Shown: positions 41,322 through 49,180 of the stretch, in pieces
How the letters are laid out: every line of letters starts with the position of its first letter
Numbering within the stretch: position 1 is the first letter of the stretch
Position numbers and translations under genes: made by a program
Assembly: GCA_027343965.1 (NCBI GenBank)
Contig: DAHWJX010000094.1
Span: 1 to 50,835, forward strand
Reading direction: 5' to 3'
Origin: JAKACU01 sp021821185
Lineage (GTDB): Bacteria; Bacillota; Bacilli; Alicyclobacillales; SLC66
DNA length: 50,835 bases
The notes under the pieces: generated by a model
Database searches by the model: none
The model's input: the letters and a program-made list of their open reading frames with translations, nothing else
Told to the model about the DNA's origin: nothing

Positions 41322-41882
41322 TTGGTCGTTTTAAAAATGATTGCACTGATTTTATCACTCGGTATGGATACGCTCATGATGTCCATGTCGCTAGGTTTCG
41401 TTCAAACCAAAGGGAAAGTCAAGATTGCTATTACGTTTGCATGTGCAGAAGCGCTAATGCCTTTTATCGGACTGCTAATTGGTAAAGGTACAGGTCAATT
41501 CATTGGGGATTGGGCTTCACTAATCGGAGGAATTGCGCTGTTAGCGGTTGCTGTATGGCTCATTTTCTTTGAAGAAGAGGAAGATGAGGAAGAGAAACTA
41601 AAACGGGATTTAGTGGGATTGACACTAATCCTGACAGCTCTGAGCATTAGTTTGGATGAGTTGGCAGTTGGTTTCTCAATCGGTCTCGTCGGTGTTCCCA
41701 TCGCTTTAACGATTATTTTGATTGCATTGCAAGCTTTCACATTTACGTTTGTGGGGCTAACGTTTGGTTTGAAGTTGAAACCTTTCCTTGGTGAATGGGC
41801 AGAGAAGTTGGCAGGTATTGTCCTTGGATTGCTCGGTATATGGATATTGATCGATGCAATTGTGCACTTGGTTCATCGTTGA
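41322..41882 (+). CDS. MntP-like (DUF204) membrane protein, putative cation exporter
   Basis: A 186-residue protein with about six membrane helices arranged as two homologous halves: LILSLGMDTLMMSMSLGF and LTALSISLDELAVGFSIGL. The paired Asp residues in SLGMD and SISLDE resemble the metal path of MntP manganese exporters. An acidic Glu-rich cytoplasmic loop (FFEEEEDEEEKLKRD) joins the halves. TTG 41322 with GGAGG six bases upstream is the preferred start. Substrate is inferred from family only. TTGCGT-N17-TAATAG at 41204-41232 is a weak promoter candidate. No yybP-ykoY riboswitch is seen. Confidence 0.78.
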   Translation: MVVLKMIALILSLGMDTLMMSMSLGFVQTKGKVKIAITFACAEALMPFIGLLIGKGTGQFIGDWASLIGGIALLAVAVWLIFFEEEEDEEEKLKRDLVGLTLILTALSISLDELAVGFSIGLVGVPIALTIILIALQAFTFTFVGLTFGLKLKPFLGEWAEKLAGIVLGLLGIWILIDAIVHLVHR

Positions 41883-42013
41883 GTTCTATAGGGGGTATGA
41901 GCTACAGAACGGGATGGTTTACCCTGTGCATGTTTATGCAATTTAGGATAGGTTCTGCCTATTTAGCTCTTGGGAAGAAGAGCTTAACTAGTGTTTTATG
42001 GGGGGATGTCATC

Positions 42014-42340
42014 GTGAGTGAAATCGCTCAAACACCAAAGCCACCTTATTATGCAGTGATTTTCACATCTGAACGCACTGATGGGGATCTTGGGTATGCA
42101 GAAATGGCAGAGGAAATGGTAAATCTCGCTATTGTTCAGCCTGGATTCTTGGGTATAGAAGGTGCCCGTGAGCGTGTCGGTATTACAGTATCTTATTGGG
42201 ATTCACTTGAAGCTATTCAAAACTGGAAACAGAATGAACGGCATTTGATCGCCCAAAAACTTGGAAAATCTGATTGGTATTTAAGGTACAAAACCAGAGT
42301 CACTAAAGTTGAACGGGACTATGGGTTCGAAAAGGATTGA
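42014..42340 (+). CDS. ABM-domain protein (antibiotic biosynthesis monooxygenase-like, YqjZ type)
   Basis: A 108-residue dimeric alpha-beta barrel protein. PYYAVIFTSERTDGDLGYAE, QPGFLGIEGARERVGITVSYW and SLEAIQNWKQNERHLIAQKLG fit the ABM family, which includes quinone-type monooxygenases and haem-degrading relatives. No specific function can be assigned. GTG 42014 follows GGGGGATG. It sits 131 bases after the MntP-like gene, and no terminator separates them clearly. Confidence 0.8.
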   Translation: MSEIAQTPKPPYYAVIFTSERTDGDLGYAEMAEEMVNLAIVQPGFLGIEGARERVGITVSYWDSLEAIQNWKQNERHLIAQKLGKSDWYLRYKTRVTKVERDYGFEKD

Positions 42341-42496
42341 TTCTGACGATAACCCGATTGGTTCTTATGCATGTATCGGGGGCGAGTACGCAGTGCGCCC
42401 GAAAGGGCTAGTGTGATTATACACAAGGGTTGAATGGTATGTTCTTTTAGTTTAAGTAAAAATTTTACATAATACACGTACTGAAAAGTGGTGATG

Positions 42497-42613
42497 ATGT
42501 TGGAACTCATGCGTACTATTCGGCTGAAACTCGTGGTTTCTCCAGAGCAAGCAGAAGATTTGCGACTTACCTTGCAAGATACTTGGACGATTAGTTCATC
42601 ACACATCAAATAA
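42497..42613 (+). pseudogene. Relic of an IS605/IS1341-family TnpB N terminus
   Basis: A 38-codon frame MLELMRTIRLKLVVSPEQAE then DLRLTLQDTW resembles the first 25 residues of TnpB (RTIRLKL.PTPEQA..L..TL). It degenerates and stops at 42611-42613. No further TnpB or TnpA coding remains in this 42341-42779 interval. Short palindromes at 42390-42440 (GCCCGAAAGGGC and GTGTGATTATACAC) may be element ends. Confidence 0.5.
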
Positions 42614-42749
42614 AACAGCCCTCCAATTGTCCTTATCTAGTACTCCCATGCCTGCAACAGATCGTGGGGAAACACTGCTTCCAAATTGGACATGATTCCA
42701 TAACTTGAATGTTCAGCGGACACACAAGTAAAACTTGTTCAACATCAAT

Positions 42750-42775
42750 GGCGTACCAATTGGCACGCCGTTTTT
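42750..42775 (+). terminator. Plus-strand terminator facing the 3' end of mnmA
   Basis: GGCGT (42750-42754), inner CCA/TGG, ACGCC (42765-42769), then GTTTTT. The T-run is on the plus strand only, so it stops transcripts coming from the accessory segment before they run antisense into mnmA. Confidence 0.65.
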
Positions 42776-42779
42776 AATG

Positions 42780-43910
42780 TCATTCGCTTGTTCTTTGCGA
42801 CATTTGCAGTTTGAAGGAACTGTCAATCACCGCACCTCCTAGACACTCGTTGCCTTGATAAAAGACCACTGATTGTCCAGGTGTGATGGCTCGCTGCGGT
42901 TTCGTGAATTGAACGGTGCATGTGTTATTTTCGCTAATCACAACTTGTACTTCTTGATCAGGTTGACGATAGCGAAACTTCGCCGTGCATGAAAGCTTCT
43001 CCCCGACAGTTTTTATCCTGTCATCCGTGAAATGAAGCTCTGATGCCCGTAATCCATCGCTATACAACAGGTCATTCGCGATGCCTTGCGCTACGTAAAG
43101 TATATTGTGATCCAGATCTTTATCGATGACAAACCAAGGTTCACCTGTACCGGAACCGCCGATGCGCAATCCATGTCGTTGCCCGATCGTATAATACATC
43201 AGACCATCATGTTGCCCCTTAATTTCTCCGTTCACTGTTTTGATGTCGCCAGGTTGCGCAGGCAAGTACGATTGCAAAAACTGTTTGAAGTTGCGTTCGC
43301 CGATAAAGCAGATGCCTGTACTATCCTTTTTCCTCGCTGTGGCTAAAGATAAGCGTGCGGCGATTGCACGAACCTCACTTTTTTGTAAAGAACCGAGCGG
43401 GAACAATGTTTTGGCTAACGCCTCTTGACCCAATAGATGCAAAAAGTACGTTTGATCCTTAGTAGAGTCGGCGGCACGAGTCAATTGGTACGTGTCTCCC
43501 TCTTGGGCGATATTGGCATAGTGCCCTGTTGCAAGATAGTCGGCACCGAGTGCAAGGGCACGATCGAGTAATTCTTTGAATTTAATCTCACGGTTACATA
43601 AGACGTCTGGATTCGGTGTGCGGCCCTTTTGGTATTCCTCTAAAAAATAATGGAAAACGCGGTTCATGTATTGTTTTTCAAAATTGACGCTGTAATACGG
43701 AATATCCAATTGTTCACACACGCGGCGTACGTCATCGAAGTCGTCTTCAGCCGTACAATGGCCAAGTTCATCAACTTCATCCCAATTTTTCATAAAAACA
43801 CCGATCACGTCATAGCCCTGTTCTTTCAACATCCAAGCGGTCACCGAAGAATCTACTCCGCCTGACATGCCGACGACAACGCGTGTGTCTTGAGGTTTTT
43901 TGGTTGTCAT
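42780..43910 (-). CDS. mnmA: tRNA-specific 2-thiouridylase MnmA
   Basis: A 376-residue PP-loop enzyme that places sulfur at U34 of tRNA-Lys, -Glu and -Gln. The PP-loop is SGGVDSS (16-22). Catalytic Cys105 (VLCNREIKF) and Cys201 (DSTGICFIGERNF) are present, with a C-terminal PUA-like and beta-barrel part. ATG 43910 follows AAAGGTGG on the minus strand. In Bacillus mnmA follows iscS. Here it is inverted and about 34 kb from iscS, at the right edge of the accessory segment and divergent from prmA. Confidence 0.96.
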   Translation of the reverse strand: MTTKKPQDTRVVVGMSGGVDSSVTAWMLKEQGYDVIGVFMKNWDEVDELGHCTAEDDFDDVRRVCEQLDIPYYSVNFEKQYMNRVFHYFLEEYQKGRTPNPDVLCNREIKFKELLDRALALGADYLATGHYANIAQEGDTYQLTRAADSTKDQTYFLHLLGQEALAKTLFPLGSLQKSEVRAIAARLSLATARKKDSTGICFIGERNFKQFLQSYLPAQPGDIKTVNGEIKGQHDGLMYYTIGQRHGLRIGGSGTGEPWFVIDKDLDHNILYVAQGIANDLLYSDGLRASELHFTDDRIKTVGEKLSCTAKFRYRQPDQEVQVVISENNTCTVQFTKPQRAITPGQSVVFYQGNECLGGAVIDSSFKLQMSQRTSE

Positions 43911-43992
43911 CGCTGTACCACCTTTCTATGTTACACTATAACCAAATGCTCATTTTAACAAGGGCACAAGTTCGGGTAAAGGGGTATTGGTC

Positions 43993-44955
43993 TTGGATTT
44001 GTGGCGTTTCACGGTATCCACCACGTCAGAAGCGAGTGACGCTGTTTCCGCGGTTCTTGACGATCTTGTAGTACATGCTATCGAGATTGAAGATGTGCGA
44101 GATATGGAGGCACGGTTGACTACGCCTTTTGGTGAGTGGCTTGATGAGACCAGCACAACGATTCCGCCTGAAGGTGCGTTTGTGCATGCTTACGTTAAGG
44201 CAGATGCTAATGATGAGGTGCAGGCCGCTGTTTGGCAGGAAAAAATCGAAGCGGCTCTTGTTGCTGTAAAGACTTCTGGGTTACTGGTAGGCAGTCTGGC
44301 TATTTGGCATACGTTTATAGCAGAGGATAGTTATTTGCACGCGTGGCGTGATTATTATCATACAATTGAGGTGACAGACAGCCTTGCCATCGTACCTGCT
44401 TGGGAGATTGATTCATGGCAAGGTAAGGAAGGACAATGTGCGATCATCATGGAACCAGGTCTAGCTTTTGGCACAGGTACTCATGAAACCACGTTGCTCT
44501 GCATGCGGGCATTAGAATCCTGTGTCACAAAATCAGCGTCGGTTCTTGATGTTGGAACAGGGACTGGTGTGCTTGCTATTGCGGCAGCGGAATTTGGTGC
44601 ACAAGATGTTTTGGCTTTGGATTTGGATCCGCTTGCCGTTGATGTTGCGAAAGAAAATTGCCAAATAAACCATGTGGATGACATAGTTATGGTGATGCAA
44701 TCTGATCTTCTTAGCGCTGTTCCGTCACAAACTAGGTTTGATGTGGTTACAGCCAATCTGCTGCTTGATATCGTAAAAAAATTGTTGCCGGATATCACGT
44801 CGGTCTTAAAACAAGGCGGGTGTCTGATTGCATCGGGTATCGTTGCTTCACAGGCACAAGAAGCCATGCAAGCGATGTCCGAGCACGGTTTTTCTGACAT
44901 ACAAGTGTGGCAGGACCATGACTGGGTGGCCCTTATCGGCCGCGTAAAGGAGTAA
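43993..44955 (+). CDS. prmA: Ribosomal protein L11 methyltransferase
   Basis: A 320-residue SAM-dependent trimethylase of L11. The N-terminal substrate domain (DLWRFTVSTTSEASDAVSAV) is followed by EPGLAFGTGTHETTLLCMRAL, SAM motif VLDVGTGTGVLAIAAAEFGA, VLALDLDPLAVDVAKEN and the NLLLDIV variant of the catalytic-site strand. TTG 43993 sits eight bases from AAAGGGG. TTG 43987 is too close to it. First gene of the prmA-rsmE-mtaB group. Confidence 0.95.
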   Translation: MDLWRFTVSTTSEASDAVSAVLDDLVVHAIEIEDVRDMEARLTTPFGEWLDETSTTIPPEGAFVHAYVKADANDEVQAAVWQEKIEAALVAVKTSGLLVGSLAIWHTFIAEDSYLHAWRDYYHTIEVTDSLAIVPAWEIDSWQGKEGQCAIIMEPGLAFGTGTHETTLLCMRALESCVTKSASVLDVGTGTGVLAIAAAEFGAQDVLALDLDPLAVDVAKENCQINHVDDIVMVMQSDLLSAVPSQTRFDVVTANLLLDIVKKLLPDITSVLKQGGCLIASGIVASQAQEAMQAMSEHGFSDIQVWQDHDWVALIGRVKE

Positions 44956-44960
44956 CCTAT

Positions 44961-45704
44961 ATGCAACGCTACTTTGTAAAAGATACGTGGCTTTGCGCAG
45001 GTCAAAAGATAACGATCGTCGGAGAAGATTTTCACCATATCGTTCGCGTTATGCGCATGAAGCCCATGCAATCCATTCAAATTGTGGCTAATGGTCAGGT
45101 GTGGCACGCACAGATCTCGGCGATTGGCAAAGATGCAGTTGAAGCCTGTGCGCTTGAATTGATCGACAAGAATGCGGAACCACCGATCGCGATTACCCTT
45201 TTACAAGGTTTGCCAAAAGGTGAGAAGATTGACGGGATCATTCGCCAAGCATGTGAAGTGGGCGTAACCCACCTTGCCATTTTTTCTGCTTTGCGTTCGG
45301 TGGGGAGCGTGCCGTGGGACAAACGTGAGCAACGTTTGACACGTTGGCGAAAGATGGCCAAAGAGTCTGCTGAACAGGCGCAACGCAGCATAATTCCGGA
45401 AGTGTCGTATGCTGATTCGCTTGAAGATGCGCTATCCAATCTCGCACAAGAGAAGGTAATTCTTGTGCCTTATGAAGCCCAAGACCAAGACTTAGAGACG
45501 CTCAAGGAAGTTGTTGACAAGGTGAGAAACAACGTCTCCTCCATCGCGATCATTATCGGTCCTGAAGGTGGTTTTGATCAGCGCGAGATTGCGTTAGTGA
45601 CGAAGTATGGGGCTCACTTGTTAACCCTTGGGCCGCGAATTATGCGTACAGAAACTGCAGGCATTGTCACAGCAGCCATCGTTTTACATGATCTTTTTGG
45701 ATGA
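44961..45704 (+). CDS. rsmE: 16S rRNA (uracil-1498-N3) methyltransferase RsmE
   Basis: A 247-residue SPOUT-fold methyltransferase with an N-terminal PUA-like domain (QRYFVKDTWLCAGQKITIVG, HIVRVMRM). The trefoil-knot SAM site is IIGPEGGFDQREIALV and LGPRIMRTETAGIVTAAI. It lies five bases after prmA and overlaps the mtaB region. Confidence 0.96.
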   Translation: MQRYFVKDTWLCAGQKITIVGEDFHHIVRVMRMKPMQSIQIVANGQVWHAQISAIGKDAVEACALELIDKNAEPPIAITLLQGLPKGEKIDGIIRQACEVGVTHLAIFSALRSVGSVPWDKREQRLTRWRKMAKESAEQAQRSIIPEVSYADSLEDALSNLAQEKVILVPYEAQDQDLETLKEVVDKVRNNVSSIAIIIGPEGGFDQREIALVTKYGAHLLTLGPRIMRTETAGIVTAAIVLHDLFG

Positions 45705-45718
45705 AAGGAAGTACAGCC

Positions 45719-47041
45719 TTGCGTACAGTAGCTTTTCACACATTAGGATGTAAAGTGAACCAGTATGATACGGAAGCCATCTGGCAGTTATTTCAGGCAA
45801 ATGGGTACACACAGGTTGATTTTGAAGCACAGGCAGACGTGTATGTGATTAACACGTGCACAGTCACACACGAAGGGGATCGTAAATCCCGTCAAATGAT
45901 TCGTCGCGCGACGCGCAACAATCCGGAGTCAGTCGTTGTTGTGACTGGTTGTTATGCGCAGATGGCGCCAGGGGAAGTACTCTCCATTGCGGGCGTTGAT
46001 TTAGTTGTCGGCAATCAATATCGGGCACAGATGGTCGATATGGTGGAGAAGGTACGCTTGGAACGGATGCCTTACAATGCGGTGTCGAACATTTTGACGC
46101 AAAAGGAATTTGAAGATCTAGATGTACCGGTTTTCATGGATAGAACAAGAGCATCCCTAAAAATCGAAGATGGATGCAATCATTTTTGCACGTTTTGCAT
46201 CATTCCTTACGCTAGGGGCCTTGTGCGAAGTCGCAAGCCTGAAAGTGTGTTGTTTCAGGCACGTCGTCTAGCTGATGCAGGGTACCAGGAGATTGTTTTG
46301 ACGGGTATCCACACAGGCGGTTACGGTGAAGATCTTGAAGGGTATACGTTGGCGGACTTGCTTTGCGATATGGAGAATATCGATAACCTTTTGCGCATCC
46401 GCATCTCTTCTATAGAAGCGTCGGAAATCTCTGATGATCTGTTGCTCGCACTCTCAAGATCGAAGAAAGTGTGCAGACATTTGCACATTCCACTCCAAGC
46501 AGGCCACAGTGAGGTATTGCGACGTATGAACCGCCACTACACGATCGAGGAGTATGCTAAAACGCTTCAAAAGGTTCGGCAGGCATTGCCCGAAGTGGCG
46601 ATTACAAGTGACATCATTGTCGGATTTCCGGGTGAAACCGATGAGTTTTTTGAAACGACCGTGCAATTTGTTCGTGCACAGCAGTTTGCTGATTTGCATG
46701 TATTTCCCTATTCGATACGAAAAGGTACGCCGGCAGCCAAATTTACAGATCAAATTCCTGAGGATGTCAAGCACCAACGTGTTTCGCGCATGATCGCTTT
46801 AGCTGATGAATTGTCCTTGGCCTATGCAAAAAAATGGGTAGCTCGTCCATTAGCTGTGATTGCGGAAGAAGTCATCGATATTGATCATGTGCAGCATGTG
46901 GCCGGACATGCGGACAACTACTTGAAAGTCGCGTTTCCTGACGATGAGACGTTGCTTGGACAGGTGTGTACCATTCAAATTATGCATCCTGATAAAGAAC
47001 TTTGTCTGGGTGCGATGCAAAAAACGGCCTATGCCATGTGA
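45719..47041 (+). CDS. mtaB: tRNA t6A37 methylthiotransferase MtaB
   Basis: A 440-residue radical SAM methylthiotransferase that converts t6A37 to ms2t6A37. The auxiliary-cluster cysteines are Cys11 (TLGCKVNQYDTE), Cys47 (NTCTVT) and Cys78 (TGCYAQ). The radical SAM motif is CNHFCTFC (153-160), and a TRAM-like domain ends the protein. TTG 45719 has AAAGGAAG seven bases upstream, and MRTVAFHTLGCKVN fits the family start. ATG 45701, overlapping the rsmE stop, is the alternative. Confidence 0.95.
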   Translation: MRTVAFHTLGCKVNQYDTEAIWQLFQANGYTQVDFEAQADVYVINTCTVTHEGDRKSRQMIRRATRNNPESVVVVTGCYAQMAPGEVLSIAGVDLVVGNQYRAQMVDMVEKVRLERMPYNAVSNILTQKEFEDLDVPVFMDRTRASLKIEDGCNHFCTFCIIPYARGLVRSRKPESVLFQARRLADAGYQEIVLTGIHTGGYGEDLEGYTLADLLCDMENIDNLLRIRISSIEASEISDDLLLALSRSKKVCRHLHIPLQAGHSEVLRRMNRHYTIEEYAKTLQKVRQALPEVAITSDIIVGFPGETDEFFETTVQFVRAQQFADLHVFPYSIRKGTPAAKFTDQIPEDVKHQRVSRMIALADELSLAYAKKWVARPLAVIAEEVIDIDHVQHVAGHADNYLKVAFPDDETLLGQVCTIQIMHPDKELCLGAMQKTAYAM

Positions 47042-47071
47042 TAGATCGATGGTGTTTTAGGGGGGAATAAG

Positions 47072-48175
47072 ATGTCAGAATCGGTTGCCGTCGCAGGAGG
47101 ATTGGTTTTTTCCCTAACGGACGATGGAAAGCCTGAAGTTTTGGTTATTGATGATTCCTTTGGTCGCGTGACATTGCCGAAAGGTCATGTCGAAAAAGGG
47201 GAACTCGTCGAAGAGACGGCGCTTCGCGAAATTTATGAGGAGACCGGAATGGAAGGTCGAATACTATGCCCTATTTCGCGTGTTTCTTACGCTTTTACAA
47301 GTCGTGAGGGGGTTTCCGGCACTAAGGATGCCTTTTATTATCTCGTTCAGGCAACAGGGGGTCACGTGAGAGCCCAACTTGAAGAGGTTCAGGGGGCCCG
47401 TTTTGTGCCCGCAAGTGAGGTGACTCGCCTTATTTCACGTGAAGGATACCCCAATAACGTGGATGTGTTTGCAAGAGGTTTGCGTCTGATCGATGAATGG
47501 ATGCATTATCGCCTGATACGTCCTGACATCTTGACCTTATCGTTACTATCAGCCAGTACGACGCAACGAGATGTTCAAACGTTGTGCAGGCAAGCTAGAC
47601 AGTATCAAGTAGGCAGCGTATGCGTTCACCCATTATACGTAGCGATAGCCAAAGATGCTCTCCAAGGCTCTTTAACTAAGGTTTGTGCTGCCATCGGCTA
47701 TCCGACGGGTGCGCTGCCTAGCTCATCGAAGGTAGCACAGGCGTTGCTGGCCATTGAAGATGGTGCGACAGAAATCGATATTGTGGTGTCTATCGGGCAA
47801 TTGCGCGAAGACAACTTTCATGCTGTTGAACACGAGATGGCAGCAATCATGGAAAATATACAAGATAAAGCCAACGTCAAAGTAACACTTGAGACTGGAC
47901 TTTTGTCAGAAAGGCAGTTACAAGAAGGAGCACAGATTGCACAACAAGTAGGAGTTCAAGTGATTAATACGTCAACCGGCTTTGTGCAACCGTATGCCAG
48001 TGTTGAAACGGTCACCTCCTTGAAAAAGGTGTTGCACGGTGCTGTAGGTATCCAGGTCATTGGTGATCACCTGCATAAAGAAAAAACACGTGCATTGCTT
48101 TTTGCGGGGGCTACGGGACTGGTTACACAGGGGTCTTTGCGAATCTTGCACGGGGATGCCTCTATTGCTTTTTAA
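47072..48175 (+). CDS. NUDIX hydrolase fused to a DeoC-like domain lacking both catalytic lysines
   Basis: A 367-residue fusion. Residues 1-145 form a NUDIX domain whose box is complete (GX5EX7REUXEEXGU at 38-60: GHVEKGE, REIYEETGM). Residues about 150-367 align with deoxyribose-phosphate aldolase: VCVHPLYVAIAK (Cys184), IGYPTGA, ATEIDIVVSIGQL (Asp236), VKVTLETGLL, then VINTSTGF where family enzymes have KTSTG (Schiff-base Lys becomes Asn299), and GIQVIGD where they have VKASGGVR (second Lys becomes Gln328, phosphate-binding Gly motif lost). So the aldolase half should be inactive in its normal reaction. ATG 47072 follows AGGGGGG, 30 bases after mtaB. Its stop overlaps the convergent next gene. 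Confidence 0.9.
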   Translation: MSESVAVAGGLVFSLTDDGKPEVLVIDDSFGRVTLPKGHVEKGELVEETALREIYEETGMEGRILCPISRVSYAFTSREGVSGTKDAFYYLVQATGGHVRAQLEEVQGARFVPASEVTRLISREGYPNNVDVFARGLRLIDEWMHYRLIRPDILTLSLLSASTTQRDVQTLCRQARQYQVGSVCVHPLYVAIAKDALQGSLTKVCAAIGYPTGALPSSSKVAQALLAIEDGATEIDIVVSIGQLREDNFHAVEHEMAAIMENIQDKANVKVTLETGLLSERQLQEGAQIAQQVGVQVINTSTGFVQPYASVETVTSLKKVLHGAVGIQVIGDHLHKEKTRALLFAGATGLVTQGSLRILHGDASIAF

Positions 48176-49119
48176 GACAATGGTCTTTTTTCCGGCATGA
48201 GGTGTTCAAGCATGGTGGCGATCAATCTGGTAAATGGCAAGGCAGCCAGTGATGAAATCACATTGAACAGAATGTGTGCGATAGCTACCTGATGGCCTGT
48301 GTCTTGAGACAATGATTCGACAAGGTGCGTAAAAGGGACTAAGAAGAGCATAAAGGCGACGGCGCCGATTACATTCAATAAAACGTGTGTGGCAGCTACT
48401 CGTTGTACAGGTTTGGTTCCACCGATGCTCGCAAGAACAGCCGTGATGCACGTGCCTACATTGTTGCCAAAAACAACAGCAATCGCGGCTATGATGGATA
48501 GCGCTCCACTTTTGGCAAGTGCCAGCGTCAGTGCGGTGCTTGCCGAACTGCTGGTGATAATCGCTGTAACGACAGTCCCGGCAAGCACACCAAGCCATGG
48601 ATGATACGTAGCTTGTAACAGCAACTTTGTAATGGATGCGGAACTGATAACCGGCTGCATGGCTTGCCCGATAAGAGAAAACCCAACAAATAGTGTGCCA
48701 AATCCAACGATACTGATTCCGTAGCCGCGTAATTTTGGGAAAAGGAAGAGCAAGACGCCTAGTACAACGAACCATGGGCCGATGCGTTCGATACCAAGGC
48801 TCAAAAGACCGACCGTCATGGTGCTGCCGATATTCGTTCCAAGAATAATGGCGATGGTTTCACTAAAACGAAGAATACCTGCAGAGACTAGACCCATAGA
48901 TAGCACAGTAACGGCAGCGCTTGATTGCATAAAAAGCGTGGCTACAATACCTGTCAACAAACCGCGGATGGGTGTTTTTACGAGTGTTGCGATAAAAAAT
49001 TCCATGCGCTTGGACGATAGTTTGATTAGTCCGGATCGTAGCGTGAAAAGGCCAAGTAAAAAGACGCTTAATCCGCCAACCAATTTGGCGAAGATAAGAA
49101 ATGATGGTGAGGCACTCAT
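48172..49119 (-). CDS. yqeW: Na/Pi cotransporter family protein (YqeW-like)
   Basis: A 315-residue membrane protein with two inverted Na_Pi_cotrans repeats: LFMQSSAAVTVLSMGLVSAG with GTNIGST, and TAIITSSSASTALTLAL with GNNVGTC. About eight membrane helices are present, and the C-terminal PhoU-like domain found in longer members is absent. It may import phosphate or another anion with sodium. In Bacillus yqeW also follows mtaB (yqeV). Here it is on the opposite strand, and its stop shares TTAA with the NUDIX fusion gene. ATG 49119 has AAGGAGAC upstream on its strand. Confidence 0.88.
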   Translation of the reverse strand: MSASPSFLIFAKLVGGLSVFLLGLFTLRSGLIKLSSKRMEFFIATLVKTPIRGLLTGIVATLFMQSSAAVTVLSMGLVSAGILRFSETIAIILGTNIGSTMTVGLLSLGIERIGPWFVVLGVLLFLFPKLRGYGISIVGFGTLFVGFSLIGQAMQPVISSASITKLLLQATYHPWLGVLAGTVVTAIITSSSASTALTLALAKSGALSIIAAIAVVFGNNVGTCITAVLASIGGTKPVQRVAATHVLLNVIGAVAFMLFLVPFTHLVESLSQDTGHQVAIAHILFNVISSLAALPFTRLIATMLEHLMPEKRPLS

Positions 49120-49180
49120 AAGACAGTCTCCTTATCGTTTCTTACATACGTATGCGGACAACCCCCAATTCAGAAAGGAT

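Noticed and set aside
48782..49180. An N-terminal extension of about 130 residues on the RlmI-like protein
   Set aside because: It lies antisense to the Na/Pi gene and has no family similarity; the PUA domain begins near 49181.
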